Shown here in pieces: positions 1 through 9,845 of a stretch of 64,000 nucleotides of DNA. This DNA comes from Flavobacterium sp. (GTDB lineage: Bacteria; Bacteroidota; Bacteroidia; Flavobacteriales; Flavobacteriaceae). Numbering within the stretch: position 1 is the stretch's first letter; each line of letters opens with the position of its first letter. The stretch is taken from contig NZ_SEBS01000020.1 of NCBI RefSeq assembly GCF_004211145.1, positions 1-64,000 of the forward strand, given 5' to 3'. Below the pieces are notes generated by a model. The model had not been told where the DNA came from. It saw only the letters and a program-made list of their open reading frames with translations, and ran no database searches. Both the position numbers and the translations under genes were made by a program.

Positions 1-465
1 GTTTTGCGACGAAGGCACGAAGATTTTTTTACAGTTAAGATAGTTGAGAATAGTTAAGACATTCGTTTGGATGATTGGACGTTAGGTTTGGTTGTTTTGC
101 GATGAAGGCACGAAGATTTTTTTACAGTTAAGATAGTTGAGAATAGTTAAGGCATTCGTTTGGATGATTGGACGTTAGGTTTAATTGTTTTGCGACGAAG
201 GCACTATGATTTTTTTACAGTTAAGATAGTTGAGAGTAGTTAAGGCATTCGTTTGGATGATTGGACGTTAGGTTTGGTTGTTTTGCGACGAAGGCACGAA
301 GATTTTTTTAAGGTTAAGATAGTTGAGAATAGTTAAGGCATTCGTTTGGATGATAGGACGTTAGGTTTGGTTGATCCTGCGACGAAGGCACGAAGATTTT
401 TTTACAGTTAAGATAGTTGAGAGTAGTTAAGGCATTCGTTTGAAGGTTTGGTGTTTGGTCGATTT
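1..465. repeat. 93-bp tandem repeat array, about five copies
   Basis: Copies start at 1, 94, 187, 280 and 373, an exact 93-bp period, with a decaying fifth copy that ends near 465; the array is cut by the window start. Each copy opens with GTTTTGCGACGAAGGCACGA and contains a block like GATAGTTGAGAATAGTTAAG. That block recurs singly and inverted at 33238-33264 and 33452-33478. The copies differ at a few positions (position 373 has GATCCTGCGAC). No convincing gene runs through it. There are no spacers, so it is not a CRISPR array. Confidence 0.9.
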
Positions 466-874
466 TGGGATGAAGGCACGACGGTGAAGAAATTGGTTTT
501 AAGGTAGATTTTTTTTGTGCGACGCGTCGGCGTAAAAGAAAAGCCCGCGCAAGATTGCGAGAGCCTTTCAACCACAAATAAAACTTTGTTTCCTAAAAAT
601 ATTTGGCAGTGTAAAAATATGCGGTCGCGAAAAATCGGGTGTGCCGAATGTTGAGAATAACAAGAATCGGTACATCGAGAAATCAAAAAATCCCGCTGTA
701 TGTGCGGGATTTCCTGTTTCGATCGATGATTTAATTGATTTGTGATTTGTGATTGCAGATTGATGATTTGTAGTAAAGAAGAGAAACTTCCGAAATTGTT
801 ACAGTGAAGGTGAAATTTTTTAGCGCAGCTTGCACGTCGCTTTGTTCCGGGACGAACTCGTTGTCCGACCCTAC
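466..874. other. Noncoding stretch after the repeat array
   Basis: I see no convincing gene here. The short reverse-strand reading frames have low-complexity products and are mostly repeat-derived. The stretch holds one hairpin (686-713) and a run of short near-repeats of GATTTGTGATT type at about 732-775, resembling the TGTAGAT repeats at 12503-12523. Confidence 0.6.
686..713 (-). terminator. Hairpin, possible terminator
   Basis: The arms AAATCCCGC and GCGGGATTT are separated by a 7-nt loop. The minus-strand copy is followed by six T residues, so it would stop minus-strand transcription that escapes the terminator at 875-906. Confidence 0.5.
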
Positions 875-906
875 AAAAAAAAAGACCGTCAACTTACTGA
901 CGGCCT
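875..906 (-). terminator. Rho-independent terminator of the giant secreted protein gene
   Basis: On the minus strand the stem GGCCGTCA / TGACGGTC is followed by a run of T residues. It begins about 25 nt after the stop codon of the gene at 932-7243. Confidence 0.8.
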
Positions 907-931
907 TTCTCCAAAAAAATCAATATGAGGT

Positions 932-3900
932 TTAGCGTTTTATCACGCGCAATGTTTTGACGGTCGCGCCCTGCGTAACGATAATGTTGTAAACGCCCGA
1001 TGGATAGCGATCTCCGAACTGTTGCATTTCAATGACATCGGCTGAGATTTCACGCTCATCAACCAATTTTCCGATCATGTCGAACACTTTCACGTTGACG
1101 TTCCTGTCGCTCGATGATTCCATGTCGAGCGCGAAAGTCTCGGCGTATGGATTCGGATAAGCGACGATCTTGAATGGCGTTTGCGGCTCTTCGTCAAGAC
1201 CTGGAATCGTTCTTGACATTCCCGGAGCGGTAATCGTACACGCACTTCCAAAGATCGACCAAGTTCCCGTCGTCATCAACGCGACTCTCACGCTGTATGT
1301 CGCGCCCGGCTGGTAGCCTGAAACCTGGTTGAAGTTGAAATAATATGTCGGCCTATCCAGAATCGTAACGATCGAATTGGTAGTGTTCGTGAGTTCGAAT
1401 CGATACATCGTCACGCGGTTCGTGCTCGTCGTAAGTACGAAGGTATTCGCGCTGGCGATCGTCGCGCCGCAATTGACGAGCGTCGGAATTGGAGCCGTCG
1501 AAACATTACAAGGCGAACCATAAGGCCCGAAACTTCCCGTTGTTTTGACGGCGACTTCAATCGCGTAAGTCGTTCCGTACGTGTACGTCGACAACATCGT
1601 CAAGGCGAACCAATGTACTTGACGGTCGAGCACCTGGACTTGGTTCGGCGCCGTCGCATCGGTCAGGTTCGTGATTCGGAAGCGATAACCCGTGACGCCC
1701 GCAACGCTGTTCGTCGCGAACAATGTGGCGAGATTCGAAACCGTGATGCCGCATTGGCTCGGGATGACCTGAGCGCCGCCGGCTCCTGAAATCGCCGGTG
1801 AAGTCACGTTACAGGCCGGTCCGTAAACGCCTTGCCAGACACCGCTGATCTGGAGTTCGACCGATACCGAATACGTCGTCGAGAAGTCGTACGAGGCGAG
1901 CATCATCAAACTGAAATTCGGAACCGTGCGGACGATCGTCTGCACTTGTGACGTCGCCGTATTCTCGACCCTGAACCGATAAGACGTCGCGTTCGGAACT
2001 GAAACCGCCCCGATCAATGAATTCATCGTGGCCAACGTGGAACCGCAGTTCGCCGGCAAGATCGTGGTCGTGATTCCGGTCGTGCCTTCGTCGCCGTTTC
2101 CGTTGCAATTGTTGTCGATGCCGTCGCCCTGGATTTCGGTCGCGCCCGGATTTATCCCGTCGTTCGAATCGTTGCAATCACCGTCTACGACCGCGAAACC
2201 GTTCGGAGCCGTGTTCGCGTCGGCAGCGCAAAGTTGTTGGGACGAACCGGTTCCGTAACCGTCGCCGTCGGCATCCACGAAGAATCCGAAAGTCGCGTTC
2301 ACGAGCGGATCGGTGTTGTTGCAATCGGTGTTGTTGGTCGAATAACCGGCAGGCGCGGTCGTCGCATTGATCGCGCAAACCTGGAATGCTTCGGGACCGC
2401 CGAATCCGTCATTGTCCAAATCGAGGTAGAATGAATAGGTGCTGAACAACGTTTCATCGGTATCGTCGCAGTCAGGATCTAAAGTCGTTTCGATGTAACC
2501 CGCCGGAATCGTTGTTCCATAGCAAACCGTTTCCTGACCCGCGCCATAACCGTCGCCGTCAGCATCGATGAAAAGTGACGCATTCTGCCAAACCGTTGAA
2601 AGTTGGTCGTTGCAGTCGGTGTTGTTCAATGAATATCCTGTCGGTGCGATCGTTGGATTCGCGGCACAGACGAGTTCCGATGTCGTGCTTCCGAAACCAT
2701 CGCCGTCCGCATCGACAAAATAATTATAGCCTTGGAAGACCGTTTCGTCGGTGTCGTCGCAATCGGTTCCTGCGCTTTCATCTATGTAACCATCGGGAAC
2801 CGTTTCCCCGAAGCAAAGCAAGACCTGGCCCGCGTCATATCCGTCGCCGTCGGCATCGATGTAATACAGACTTGTTTGATAAGCTTGGTCGTCGGTGTCG
2901 TCGCAATCGTCGTCGTTGGTCGAATATCCGGCAGGAGCAACCGTCGGATTCGCGGCACAAACGAGTTGCGAGGTCGTGCTTCCGTAGGAATCGCCGTCGG
3001 CATCCACGAAATAATCATAACCTTGGAATACGTTTTCGTCATCGTCGTCACAATCGCTTCCGAGTGTCGTTTCGGCGTAACCTGTCGGCACTGAAGTTCC
3101 GCGGCAAACGGTTTGTTGTCCGTCGTCGTAGCCATCGCCGTCGTTGTCGACATATAGAAATTCGGATTCCCAAATGGTGTTGTCGAGATCGTTGCAATCG
3201 GTGTTGACCGACGAATATCCGGCTGGCGGCACATCGGCGCACACCAACGATTGTTCGACGCCTCCGTAGGTGTCAAGATCCGTATCGACGTAGAAAAACG
3301 TCCCTTCGAAAACGGCTGGATTGTCGTCGTCGCAGTCAGGACCTGAAGTCGTTTCGATGTAACCCGCCGGCGTCGAAGTTCCGTAGCAGACGCTTTCCTG
3401 CCCGCCGTCGTAACCATCGCCATCGGCATCGGCGTAGAATGTGCCGGTTTGCCAGATGGTTTCATCGGTGTCGTCGCAATCCGATCCGTTGAGTGAATAA
3501 CCTGTTGGCGGATCGTTCGGCCCTGAAGCGGGAACGTTCACGAGATTTCCGGCTCCGAAACCGTCGCCGTCGGCATCAACATAAAAAGGGAAACTCGTGG
3601 TCACGTTCACGACAACTGCCAAACGCGTGCTTTCGCAACTGTTCAGGGTTTGCGTGACATAATAGGTTCCTGAAGTAATCGAAGTTCCCGATGTCAACGC
3701 CGTTCCTCCGATCGCGTTCGCATACCATTGAATCGCAGTTCCCGTGGCCGTCAAGTTCGCAACGGTCGCGGCGCTCACGAAGTTTTGAGGCGACGTCGCG
3801 GTCGGTTGAGGCGTAACGTTTACCGTTACCTGGACCGGAACGCGCTCGCTTTCGAATCCATCGACGGTTTGGGTTGCATAATACGAACCCGACGCGAGTA

Positions 3901-6900
3901 AAGTTCCCGCGGCCAAAGGCGAACCTCCGATCGCGTTCGCATACCATTGGATATTTTCTCCGTCGGCGACAAGATTGGAAACCGTCGCTCCTTGACAGAA
4001 CGTCTGCGGTTCGGCGGTTGGCGGAGCGGCTGCGATTTCAGTTACCGTCAACACGATTTTATTGTTGTCCTGGCATGCGACGCTGAACGTGAAAAGCAAG
4101 CCGTTGTAAATGCTCGTGGTTTCAGACTGGAGCGAGCAAGTTGTGATTGTGCCGCCGGCAACCGTTGCTATTACGAACGAGTTTCCGATGGCGGGAGTGA
4201 AGCCCAGATTAACTTCGACCGAACCGTTCGTGACCGAATTTCCCGTGATCGCCAAAACATCGAACTGCCCCGCATTCAGGCCGTTGAGGTCGACCGCGAT
4301 TTTAGAAGAAGTCGATGATTTGTAGCCGTTCGTGACTGATAACGTTCCCGGAGTTCCGCCCGGAGCGAAAGTTCCGTCGTTCGTGAAAGAGGCGAATAGG
4401 TTCAGGTTTAGGGTTCCGTTTCCTCGGATCGTTCCGTCAACCGTGTTGTTCAAAGGCGCCTGGACCGACATCGTTCCGTTGATGTCGAAAATGCCGCTGT
4501 TGGTCGTCGTCGCCCATAATGATGTCGAACCTGATGGCTTCGTGACCAATCCGAAGTTGTTGAAGATATGGTTCGTTCCGCCGCTGTAGGTGATGTCGCC
4601 CGAATTTATCGTAACGGTTCCCGAAGCGAGGTTGTTGAAGATTCCATCGGTGATGTAAAACTGCCCGCCGTTCATCGCAATTGACGAAGCGTTGTTGAGT
4701 ACCGAATTGTTGTATAAATATCTCGAACCTCCCGACATGGCGACCGGGCTGGCGAAAGTGAGCGTGCCGCCGTTGAGCGTTCCATCGGTCCATGAAACCG
4801 GATTCGATCCGCCGAAATTGAACGTGGCAGCCGGGTCGGCCGTTACCGCGCCTGACCAAAGAAAAGTTCCGTTCTGTGTTCCCGTGAGCGTCCCGCTGAG
4901 TTTGATGTTGTTGGCCAAACTCAAAATTCCCGTTCCCGATGTATTGTAAATGCCACCATCGAACCAGATGCTACTTACCATAGTTTGGAACGTGCCATCT
5001 TCTACCGACATCGTTCCTGTGTTGTGCAACGATGCGTAACATGAGGAAATACCGGCTCCGGTTTTGCGCAAAAGCCCGAAGTTGTTCGCGAAATGGTTCG
5101 AACCGCCGCTGTAACTAAGAGTGCCTGAACCTTGAAGTTCCCAGGTTGCGCCGGCTTGGTTGTTCAGCGTGCCGTCGGTGATGTAAAACTGGCCGTTGTC
5201 TTTTTGTACGACCGATCCATTGTTGTTGAGCACGCTGTTGTTGTACATGTATTTCGAGGCGCCTGTGGTAAGGTCCAAGGTTGTCGCGACGTTGAGCGTG
5301 CCGCCTCCCGCAAGTGCGCCGTCGGTCCAGTTCACGGGATTCGCGCCCGTCAATGCCAATGTCGCGTTGTTCGACGTCACGGTCGATGTCCAGTTGAAGG
5401 ATCCGTTGTTGGTTCCGGTCAATGTTCCTGAAAGGTTTACCGTAGAACTTAATCGGATCGTAGCGTCGGCCATAGTGTTGTAAACGCCTCCGTTTAACTC
5501 GGTTGCCGCGTTGTTGAAAAGGATAACTCCCGTCTGGGCTTCGATTGTGCCGTCGTTGATCGTGCGCGCCGTAAGTGTCGAATTGCCGGTGCTGATACTT
5601 TTGCGAACGAGTCCGTGATTCGTAAAATCGTGCACGCTGCCGCCGCTGTAGGAAATCGTGGCGTCGGTGAGTAAGTTGATCGTTCCTGACGTTTCGTTGA
5701 GGAAGTTTCCGTCGGTGATGTAAAATGCACCGTTTCCGTTATAGTCGATCGTTCCCGTATTTCGCAAAATCGAATTGTTATATATGTACCGACTGCCTGC
5801 CGTACTGATGTTCATCGCGTTCGTATTGTGGAATGTTCCTCCGCCTTGCAACGCGCCGTCGTTCCAGGTGAATCCTGAAGTGCCTGAAAAATTAAGCGTC
5901 GCCGTTACGCTCGGGGCGATCGTCATCGTGCTGTTTACGTTGAAAGCGCCCGAAAGCGTTCCTGAAAAGGCGCCGCTCAAATTCACGTTGTTGTTCGTGT
6001 TGAAGGCCGCGCCGGTGAATACGTTGTATGTTCCGCCGTTGAGCTGGATGTCGGCATTCGTCATGGAAAGGCTTCCCGTTTCGACCCGGATCGTTCCCGA
6101 ATTGATGAGTTGGGCCGTCATGTTGTTGTTGCCCGTTCCGCCCGTTTTCTTGATCAGGCCTTGGTTGATGAGTTGGTGGTTCGAACCTCCTGAATAGCTG
6201 AACGTCATGTTGTCGACCTGAAAATCGATCGTGCCGCTGCTTTGGTTGATGATCGGTCCGTCGACGATATACATGGCGCCGCCACCTGATATCGTAATCG
6301 TTCCTGAGTTGGTCAGTGTCGTATTGGCGTTTATGTATTTGCTGCCCGACGTCGGGAAATATAACGTCGAAGCGTTCGTTAAAATTCCTGATCCGCTGAG
6401 CGTTCCGTCGTTCCAGTTCATGTTCGATGCGCCCGCCGAGAAATTGAACGTGGCCGTCGTCGGTACAAAAATATTATTATTCCAGTTGATCGCGCCCGCG
6501 ACATTCCCCGTGAAAATCCCCGAAAGGTTGATGTTCGTATTCCAGTTCAAGCTTGCGCCCGATGAAATATTGTACGTTCCGCCGTTGAAAGTCGAGGTCA
6601 AGCCTTGTACGGTGACGGCGCCCGTTTCGATCTGCACAGTTCCCGAAGGCTGGTTTTGGAAAACGCTCGAAAACGTGAACGCCGCGCCTGCCGTTTTCCT
6701 GAAAAGTCCCGTGTTGTTGAACAGGTGCGTCGAACCGCCGACGTAGCTCATGGTTCCCGACGATTGGACGTCAAAAGTCCCCGTGTTGTTGATCGTTCCG
6801 TCAGAAAAATACGTGACGCCGCTTCCCGTGACGTTCATCGTGCCCGAGTTGTTGATCACGATATTGGATTGCAGGTATCGGCTGCCTGAAGTCGCTAAGT

Positions 6901-7243
6901 TGAATAATCCCGAAGCCGCAATTGTTGTCGCTCCCGCAATCGCTCCGTCATTCCAGTTGAACGTCGTGCCTGACGAGAATGTCGATGCGGCCGCTAAATT
7001 CAATGTGTTTACGAGCGTCACATTCGCGTTGCCTTGAAGCGTCAATGAGTTTATCGAAGCCGCGACGTTTATCGTCATCGTGCTTCCCGTTGGAACGATG
7101 ACGTCGTCAGTTGCGGTCGGAATTCCTACCGGCGTCCAGTTGTCGGCGACGTTCCAGTTGTTGTTGGTCGATCCGTCCCAGGTTTTTTGGCCGTAGGACG
7201 CAAACGACATGGCGATTGCCAGCAATAATAAAATTCGTTTCAT
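932..7243 (-). CDS. Giant secreted repeat protein, type IX secretion substrate
   Basis: Protein of 2103 residues, probably exported and surface-attached or released. A signal peptide (MKRILLLLAIAMSFASYGQ) is followed by about 1000 residues of Gly/Asn/Thr-rich repeats, probably a beta-helix. Five copies of a YSGGSxHxxNNxGLxRK-like block spaced about 150 residues apart are visible. Two Ig-like modules follow (about 1075-1214, motif QWYANAIGG). Then come ten Asp-rich units of the MopE-type putative metal-binding family (about 1217-1718, each DADGDGY...C...P.GY...DCDD). Three units of about 95 residues (MYRFELTN/YRFRITN) come next. The last 80 residues carry a type IX sorting tail (YPNPY; SGVYNIIV; LRVIKR end). 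Adhesion or matrix function is inference; the Asp-rich units suggest calcium binding. It is transcribed alone, with a terminator at 875-906. Confidence 0.9.
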   Translation of the reverse strand: MKRILLLLAIAMSFASYGQKTWDGSTNNNWNVADNWTPVGIPTATDDVIVPTGSTMTINVAASINSLTLQGNANVTLVNTLNLAAASTFSSGTTFNWNDGAIAGATTIAASGLFNLATSGSRYLQSNIVINNSGTMNVTGSGVTYFSDGTINNTGTFDVQSSGTMSYVGGSTHLFNNTGLFRKTAGAAFTFSSVFQNQPSGTVQIETGAVTVQGLTSTFNGGTYNISSGASLNWNTNINLSGIFTGNVAGAINWNNNIFVPTTATFNFSAGASNMNWNDGTLSGSGILTNASTLYFPTSGSKYINANTTLTNSGTITISGGGAMYIVDGPIINQSSGTIDFQVDNMTFSYSGGSNHQLINQGLIKKTGGTGNNNMTAQLINSGTIRVETGSLSMTNADIQLNGGTYNVFTGAAFNTNNNVNLSGAFSGTLSGAFNVNSTMTIAPSVTATLNFSGTSGFTWNDGALQGGGTFHNTNAMNISTAGSRYIYNNSILRNTGTIDYNGNGAFYITDGNFLNETSGTINLLTDATISYSGGSVHDFTNHGLVRKSISTGNSTLTARTINDGTIEAQTGVILFNNAATELNGGVYNTMADATIRLSSTVNLSGTLTGTNNGSFNWTSTVTSNNATLALTGANPVNWTDGALAGGGTLNVATTLDLTTGASKYMYNNSVLNNNGSVVQKDNGQFYITDGTLNNQAGATWELQGSGTLSYSGGSNHFANNFGLLRKTGAGISSCYASLHNTGTMSVEDGTFQTMVSSIWFDGGIYNTSGTGILSLANNIKLSGTLTGTQNGTFLWSGAVTADPAATFNFGGSNPVSWTDGTLNGGTLTFASPVAMSGGSRYLYNNSVLNNASSIAMNGGQFYITDGIFNNLASGTVTINSGDITYSGGTNHIFNNFGLVTKPSGSTSLWATTTNSGIFDINGTMSVQAPLNNTVDGTIRGNGTLNLNLFASFTNDGTFAPGGTPGTLSVTNGYKSSTSSKIAVDLNGLNAGQFDVLAITGNSVTNGSVEVNLGFTPAIGNSFVIATVAGGTITTCSLQSETTSIYNGLLFTFSVACQDNNKIVLTVTEIAAAPPTAEPQTFCQGATVSNLVADGENIQWYANAIGGSPLAAGTLLASGSYYATQTVDGFESERVPVQVTVNVTPQPTATSPQNFVSAATVANLTATGTAIQWYANAIGGTALTSGTSITSGTYYVTQTLNSCESTRLAVVVNVTTSFPFYVDADGDGFGAGNLVNVPASGPNDPPTGYSLNGSDCDDTDETIWQTGTFYADADGDGYDGGQESVCYGTSTPAGYIETTSGPDCDDDNPAVFEGTFFYVDTDLDTYGGVEQSLVCADVPPAGYSSVNTDCNDLDNTIWESEFLYVDNDGDGYDDGQQTVCRGTSVPTGYAETTLGSDCDDDDENVFQGYDYFVDADGDSYGSTTSQLVCAANPTVAPAGYSTNDDDCDDTDDQAYQTSLYYIDADGDGYDAGQVLLCFGETVPDGYIDESAGTDCDDTDETVFQGYNYFVDADGDGFGSTTSELVCAANPTIAPTGYSLNNTDCNDQLSTVWQNASLFIDADGDGYGAGQETVCYGTTIPAGYIETTLDPDCDDTDETLFSTYSFYLDLDNDGFGGPEAFQVCAINATTAPAGYSTNNTDCNNTDPLVNATFGFFVDADGDGYGTGSSQQLCAADANTAPNGFAVVDGDCNDSNDGINPGATEIQGDGIDNNCNGNGDEGTTGITTTILPANCGSTLATMNSLIGAVSVPNATSYRFRVENTATSQVQTIVRTVPNFSLMMLASYDFSTTYSVSVELQISGVWQGVYGPACNVTSPAISGAGGAQVIPSQCGITVSNLATLFATNSVAGVTGYRFRITNLTDATAPNQVQVLDRQVHWFALTMLSTYTYGTTYAIEVAVKTTGSFGPYGSPCNVSTAPIPTLVNCGATIASANTFVLTTSTNRVTMYRFELTNTTNSIVTILDRPTYYFNFNQVSGYQPGATYSVRVALMTTGTWSIFGSACTITAPGMSRTIPGLDEEPQTPFKIVAYPNPYAETFALDMESSSDRNVNVKVFDMIGKLVDEREISADVIEMQQFGDRYPSGVYNIIVTQGATVKTLRVIKR

Positions 7244-7620
7244 AAAATAAAGATTGGTGAGTTAAAAGATTGGTTTGCCTGAAAGTTTTGCTGGCTCACG
7301 AATCGCTGTAGTACGATGACAGTTTTCCTGCCGAACGGAGAAAATTCATCCCGTCCAAAACACGATTTTTCATAATTTGTGGTTTTGAGCTTCAGGACGT
7401 GAAGTTGGGTAGAAGAGGCAGGTTAAAATTATCTTAACAAAAAATCAGCAACGTTCAGATTATTGCGGAAACGCAAAAAACAGGACGTATTTGTGATGAC
7501 AATATTTGGCACACCCCGAATTTGCAGGATTTACAGAAATGAGTAAAATGGTACATCGGCGCCGAACACGGTTGTCGGTACGGCGGATTTTTCGGAATGC
7601 GTAGTGGAAAATTGTCTGCT
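7244..7620. other. Intergenic region upstream of the giant secreted protein
   Basis: No gene is seen in this 377-bp gap. It must hold the promoter of the minus-strand gene starting at 7243 and the 3' end of the AraC operon, but I find no clear TAnnTTTG element and no strong terminator hairpin. Short ORFs here are not supported. Confidence 0.5.
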
Positions 7621-8730
7621 CTAAAGATTTTTTCGGAACTCCGATGGCGTTTCCCCCGTTATTTTCCGGAACGCGTTATTGAACGAACTCTTCGAAGAAA
7701 AACCTGCTTCGAGCCCGATCGCGATCAACGTATAATTCGAGAAATCGGGATTCGCGAGATAGGATTTGGCTTCGTCGACGCGCAGTTGGTTCAGGTAATC
7801 GGGGAAACTGGTCTTGAGTTCCGAATTGATGATGCGCGACAAATGGCTTTTGCTCAATCCCAATTTTTCAGACACCGAATCGAGCGAAAGATTCTGGTCG
7901 AGGAAGAGTTTTTGACCTGAAACCAATTCTTTGAAAGCCGACGCGTGGTCGTTTCTGGGCGTAGTCGTGATGGAATGTGAAGTTTCCATGGCGAACGAAC
8001 GGAGTTTTTTGCGTTCCTCGCGGATGCCGTATTTGTAGATTCCGATGTGGCCGAGCCAGTAGATCAAGATCGCCAATCCGATCCAAAACGGATAGAACAG
8101 CGAGATCGCCGATTCGTCTTCCAAGAAGAACAACACCAAAAGGTACATCCACAGGATCGCGAGCAGCCAAAGGAAAATCAGGATCGCCTTTAGCCATTTG
8201 AGCCCGATGACGACTTTGTTCACGTCGAAATCACTGTGCTGTTTCTCGAACTTTATGATTTTCGCGAGCAAGACGATGTCGACGACCATGTTCATCAGGA
8301 TCGGGACGACCTCGTCGATGACGGCGTAATACAAATATGCGTCGTCGAAAAACTTCTCGCGTACATTAAAAAAATCGCTGATCCGGTCAGCGCAGATCCA
8401 TGCGAAACTCAACGCGAACGGCAGATACATCCAGCGCACTTTTTTGGAAAGCGGTTTTTCGTTCAGGAAACTCAATCCGAACTGCAAAAGGAAAGGCGCG
8501 ACCAGTGCGGCCCACGGCACATAGATGAAACGTGTGAAAACCTCGCGCGAGACAACGTTCGTGTCGTCGAGGTAATATTGAAGATTGCTCATCGAAAAAC
8601 ACAAGATCATCAAAACCAGGAAAGTCGTCGTGCGATTTCGGTATTTGGGCGACGAAAACACGATGCCGCAAAAAATGAGACCTTGGACGACGCCCGCGAG
8701 AATGATGCTGTTGACGACGTTGAAGTTCAT
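7621..8730 (-). CDS. Membrane-anchored AraC-family regulator (paralogue 3)
   Basis: Protein of 369 residues. The N-terminal two thirds is hydrophobic, with about seven predicted membrane spans between residues 5 and 240 (for example around 5-27, 185-205 and 212-232). A cytoplasmic AraC/XylS-type double helix-turn-helix follows at about 265-369 (LGLSKSHLSRIIN, then YTLIAIGLEAGFSSKSSFNNAFRK, split by a short linker). This is the last of three tandem paralogues; its ATG overlaps the upstream stop in an ATGA junction. The layout suggests a membrane sensor coupled directly to DNA binding. The signal and targets are unknown. Confidence is high for the family and low for the role. Confidence 0.85.
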   Translation of the reverse strand: MNFNVVNSIILAGVVQGLIFCGIVFSSPKYRNRTTTFLVLMILCFSMSNLQYYLDDTNVVSREVFTRFIYVPWAALVAPFLLQFGLSFLNEKPLSKKVRWMYLPFALSFAWICADRISDFFNVREKFFDDAYLYYAVIDEVVPILMNMVVDIVLLAKIIKFEKQHSDFDVNKVVIGLKWLKAILIFLWLLAILWMYLLVLFFLEDESAISLFYPFWIGLAILIYWLGHIGIYKYGIREERKKLRSFAMETSHSITTTPRNDHASAFKELVSGQKLFLDQNLSLDSVSEKLGLSKSHLSRIINSELKTSFPDYLNQLRVDEAKSYLANPDFSNYTLIAIGLEAGFSSKSSFNNAFRKITGETPSEFRKNL

Positions 8731-9845
8731 TCTCGCACCGATTTTCTATATTCTGACGGCGTCATGCCCGTATTTTTCCGGAATGCCGTATTGAAACTCG
8801 TCTTCGATGCGAATCCCGCTTCAAGCCCGATCGCGACCAAGGTGTAATTCTCGAATTCGGGATCGTTGAGGTAGCGTTTCGCCTCGTCGGTGCGCAAATT
8901 ATTGATGTATTCGGGAAAACCGGTCTGCCACGACGCGTTCACGATGCGCGACAGATGGCTTTTGCTCATGCCGAGTTCGTCGGCCAAAGAATCGAGCGTC
9001 AAATTTGGGTCGAGATACCGTTTTTGCGACAGTATGAGGTTTTCGACTTCAAAGATGCGATCGCTTTTAGGTTTGGCGATCGGCGCTGCGATCTGTTCGA
9101 TCACGTGGTTGCGAATGCGTTGGCGTTCCTCCCGGATCCCGTATTTGTAGATGCCGACGTGTCCGAGCCAATAAACCATGATCGACATTGCGAGCCACAG
9201 CGGATAATAATACGACAGTGGCAGTTCGGGCCCGATGGTATTTAAAATCGTGATGTACATCCAAAGAATCGAAATCGCGAACAACCCGAACAGCGTGATC
9301 TTGAACCATTTCGTGCCGACTTTGACCGTCGTGCCGTCAAAAGTGCTGTGGTCTTTCTCGAATTCAAACACCGACATGAGCAAGAACACCGTGATCGCGC
9401 CGTTTAATGTGAATCCGACCATTTCGTTCATCGCGTAGAAAATGTCGAACGTGTCGTCGAAAAATGTGTCGTCCCAGCTGAAAATCACGAAAATCCGGAT
9501 GATTCCCATCCAAAGCATGCTCAGTGAAAACGGAAGGAAAAACGAGTAATGCCGTTTGGAGAACTTTATGTCGGGATACAAAAAACTCAATCCGAAAAAC
9601 AGAAAAAGCGGCGTGACCAACGTTCCCCAAGGCACGAACACCCAAGTCGTGAACTGCGCCCAGTCGAGAACGCCCGAATCGAGTAGGAAATACTGCAGGT
9701 TGCTCAACGAGAAACAAAGTATCATCGCACCCAAAAACATCGTGGCGCGATGCCTGTATTTTTTGGTCGACAGCACGACGGCCCCGAACACCAAACCTTG
9801 TGCGACTCCCGCGAGAATTAGGCTATTGTAGATGTTGAGGTTCAC
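8727..9845 (-). CDS. Membrane-anchored AraC-family regulator (paralogue 2)
   Basis: Protein of 372 residues with the same architecture as its neighbours: about seven membrane spans in residues 5-240, then an AraC-type HTH domain (LGMSKSHLSRIVN; YTLVAIGLEAGFASKTSFNTAFRK in two helices). The start is GTG (MNLNIYNSLILAG). It is supported by alignment with the MNFNVVNS and MDFNIYNS starts of the paralogues, and it overlaps the upstream stop by 4 nt (GTGA). Translational coupling across all three genes is likely. Function is unknown beyond transcription control. Confidence 0.85.
   Translation of the reverse strand: MNLNIYNSLILAGVAQGLVFGAVVLSTKKYRHRATMFLGAMILCFSLSNLQYFLLDSGVLDWAQFTTWVFVPWGTLVTPLFLFFGLSFLYPDIKFSKRHYSFFLPFSLSMLWMGIIRIFVIFSWDDTFFDDTFDIFYAMNEMVGFTLNGAITVFLLMSVFEFEKDHSTFDGTTVKVGTKWFKITLFGLFAISILWMYITILNTIGPELPLSYYYPLWLAMSIMVYWLGHVGIYKYGIREERQRIRNHVIEQIAAPIAKPKSDRIFEVENLILSQKRYLDPNLTLDSLADELGMSKSHLSRIVNASWQTGFPEYINNLRTDEAKRYLNDPEFENYTLVAIGLEAGFASKTSFNTAFRKNTGMTPSEYRKSVRE

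Noticed and set aside
1..465. CRISPR array
   Set aside because: The repeats are contiguous with no unique spacers, and no cas genes are present.
408..686. Two reverse-strand ORFs (314-577 and 408-686)
   Set aside because: They translate the repeat array; both end in the same NECLNYSQLS-like sequence and have no domain or upstream signals.
1028..7037. Many ORFs on both strands inside the giant gene
   Set aside because: They are shadows of the repetitive coding sequence; their products are Arg-rich or repeat-like without family motifs.
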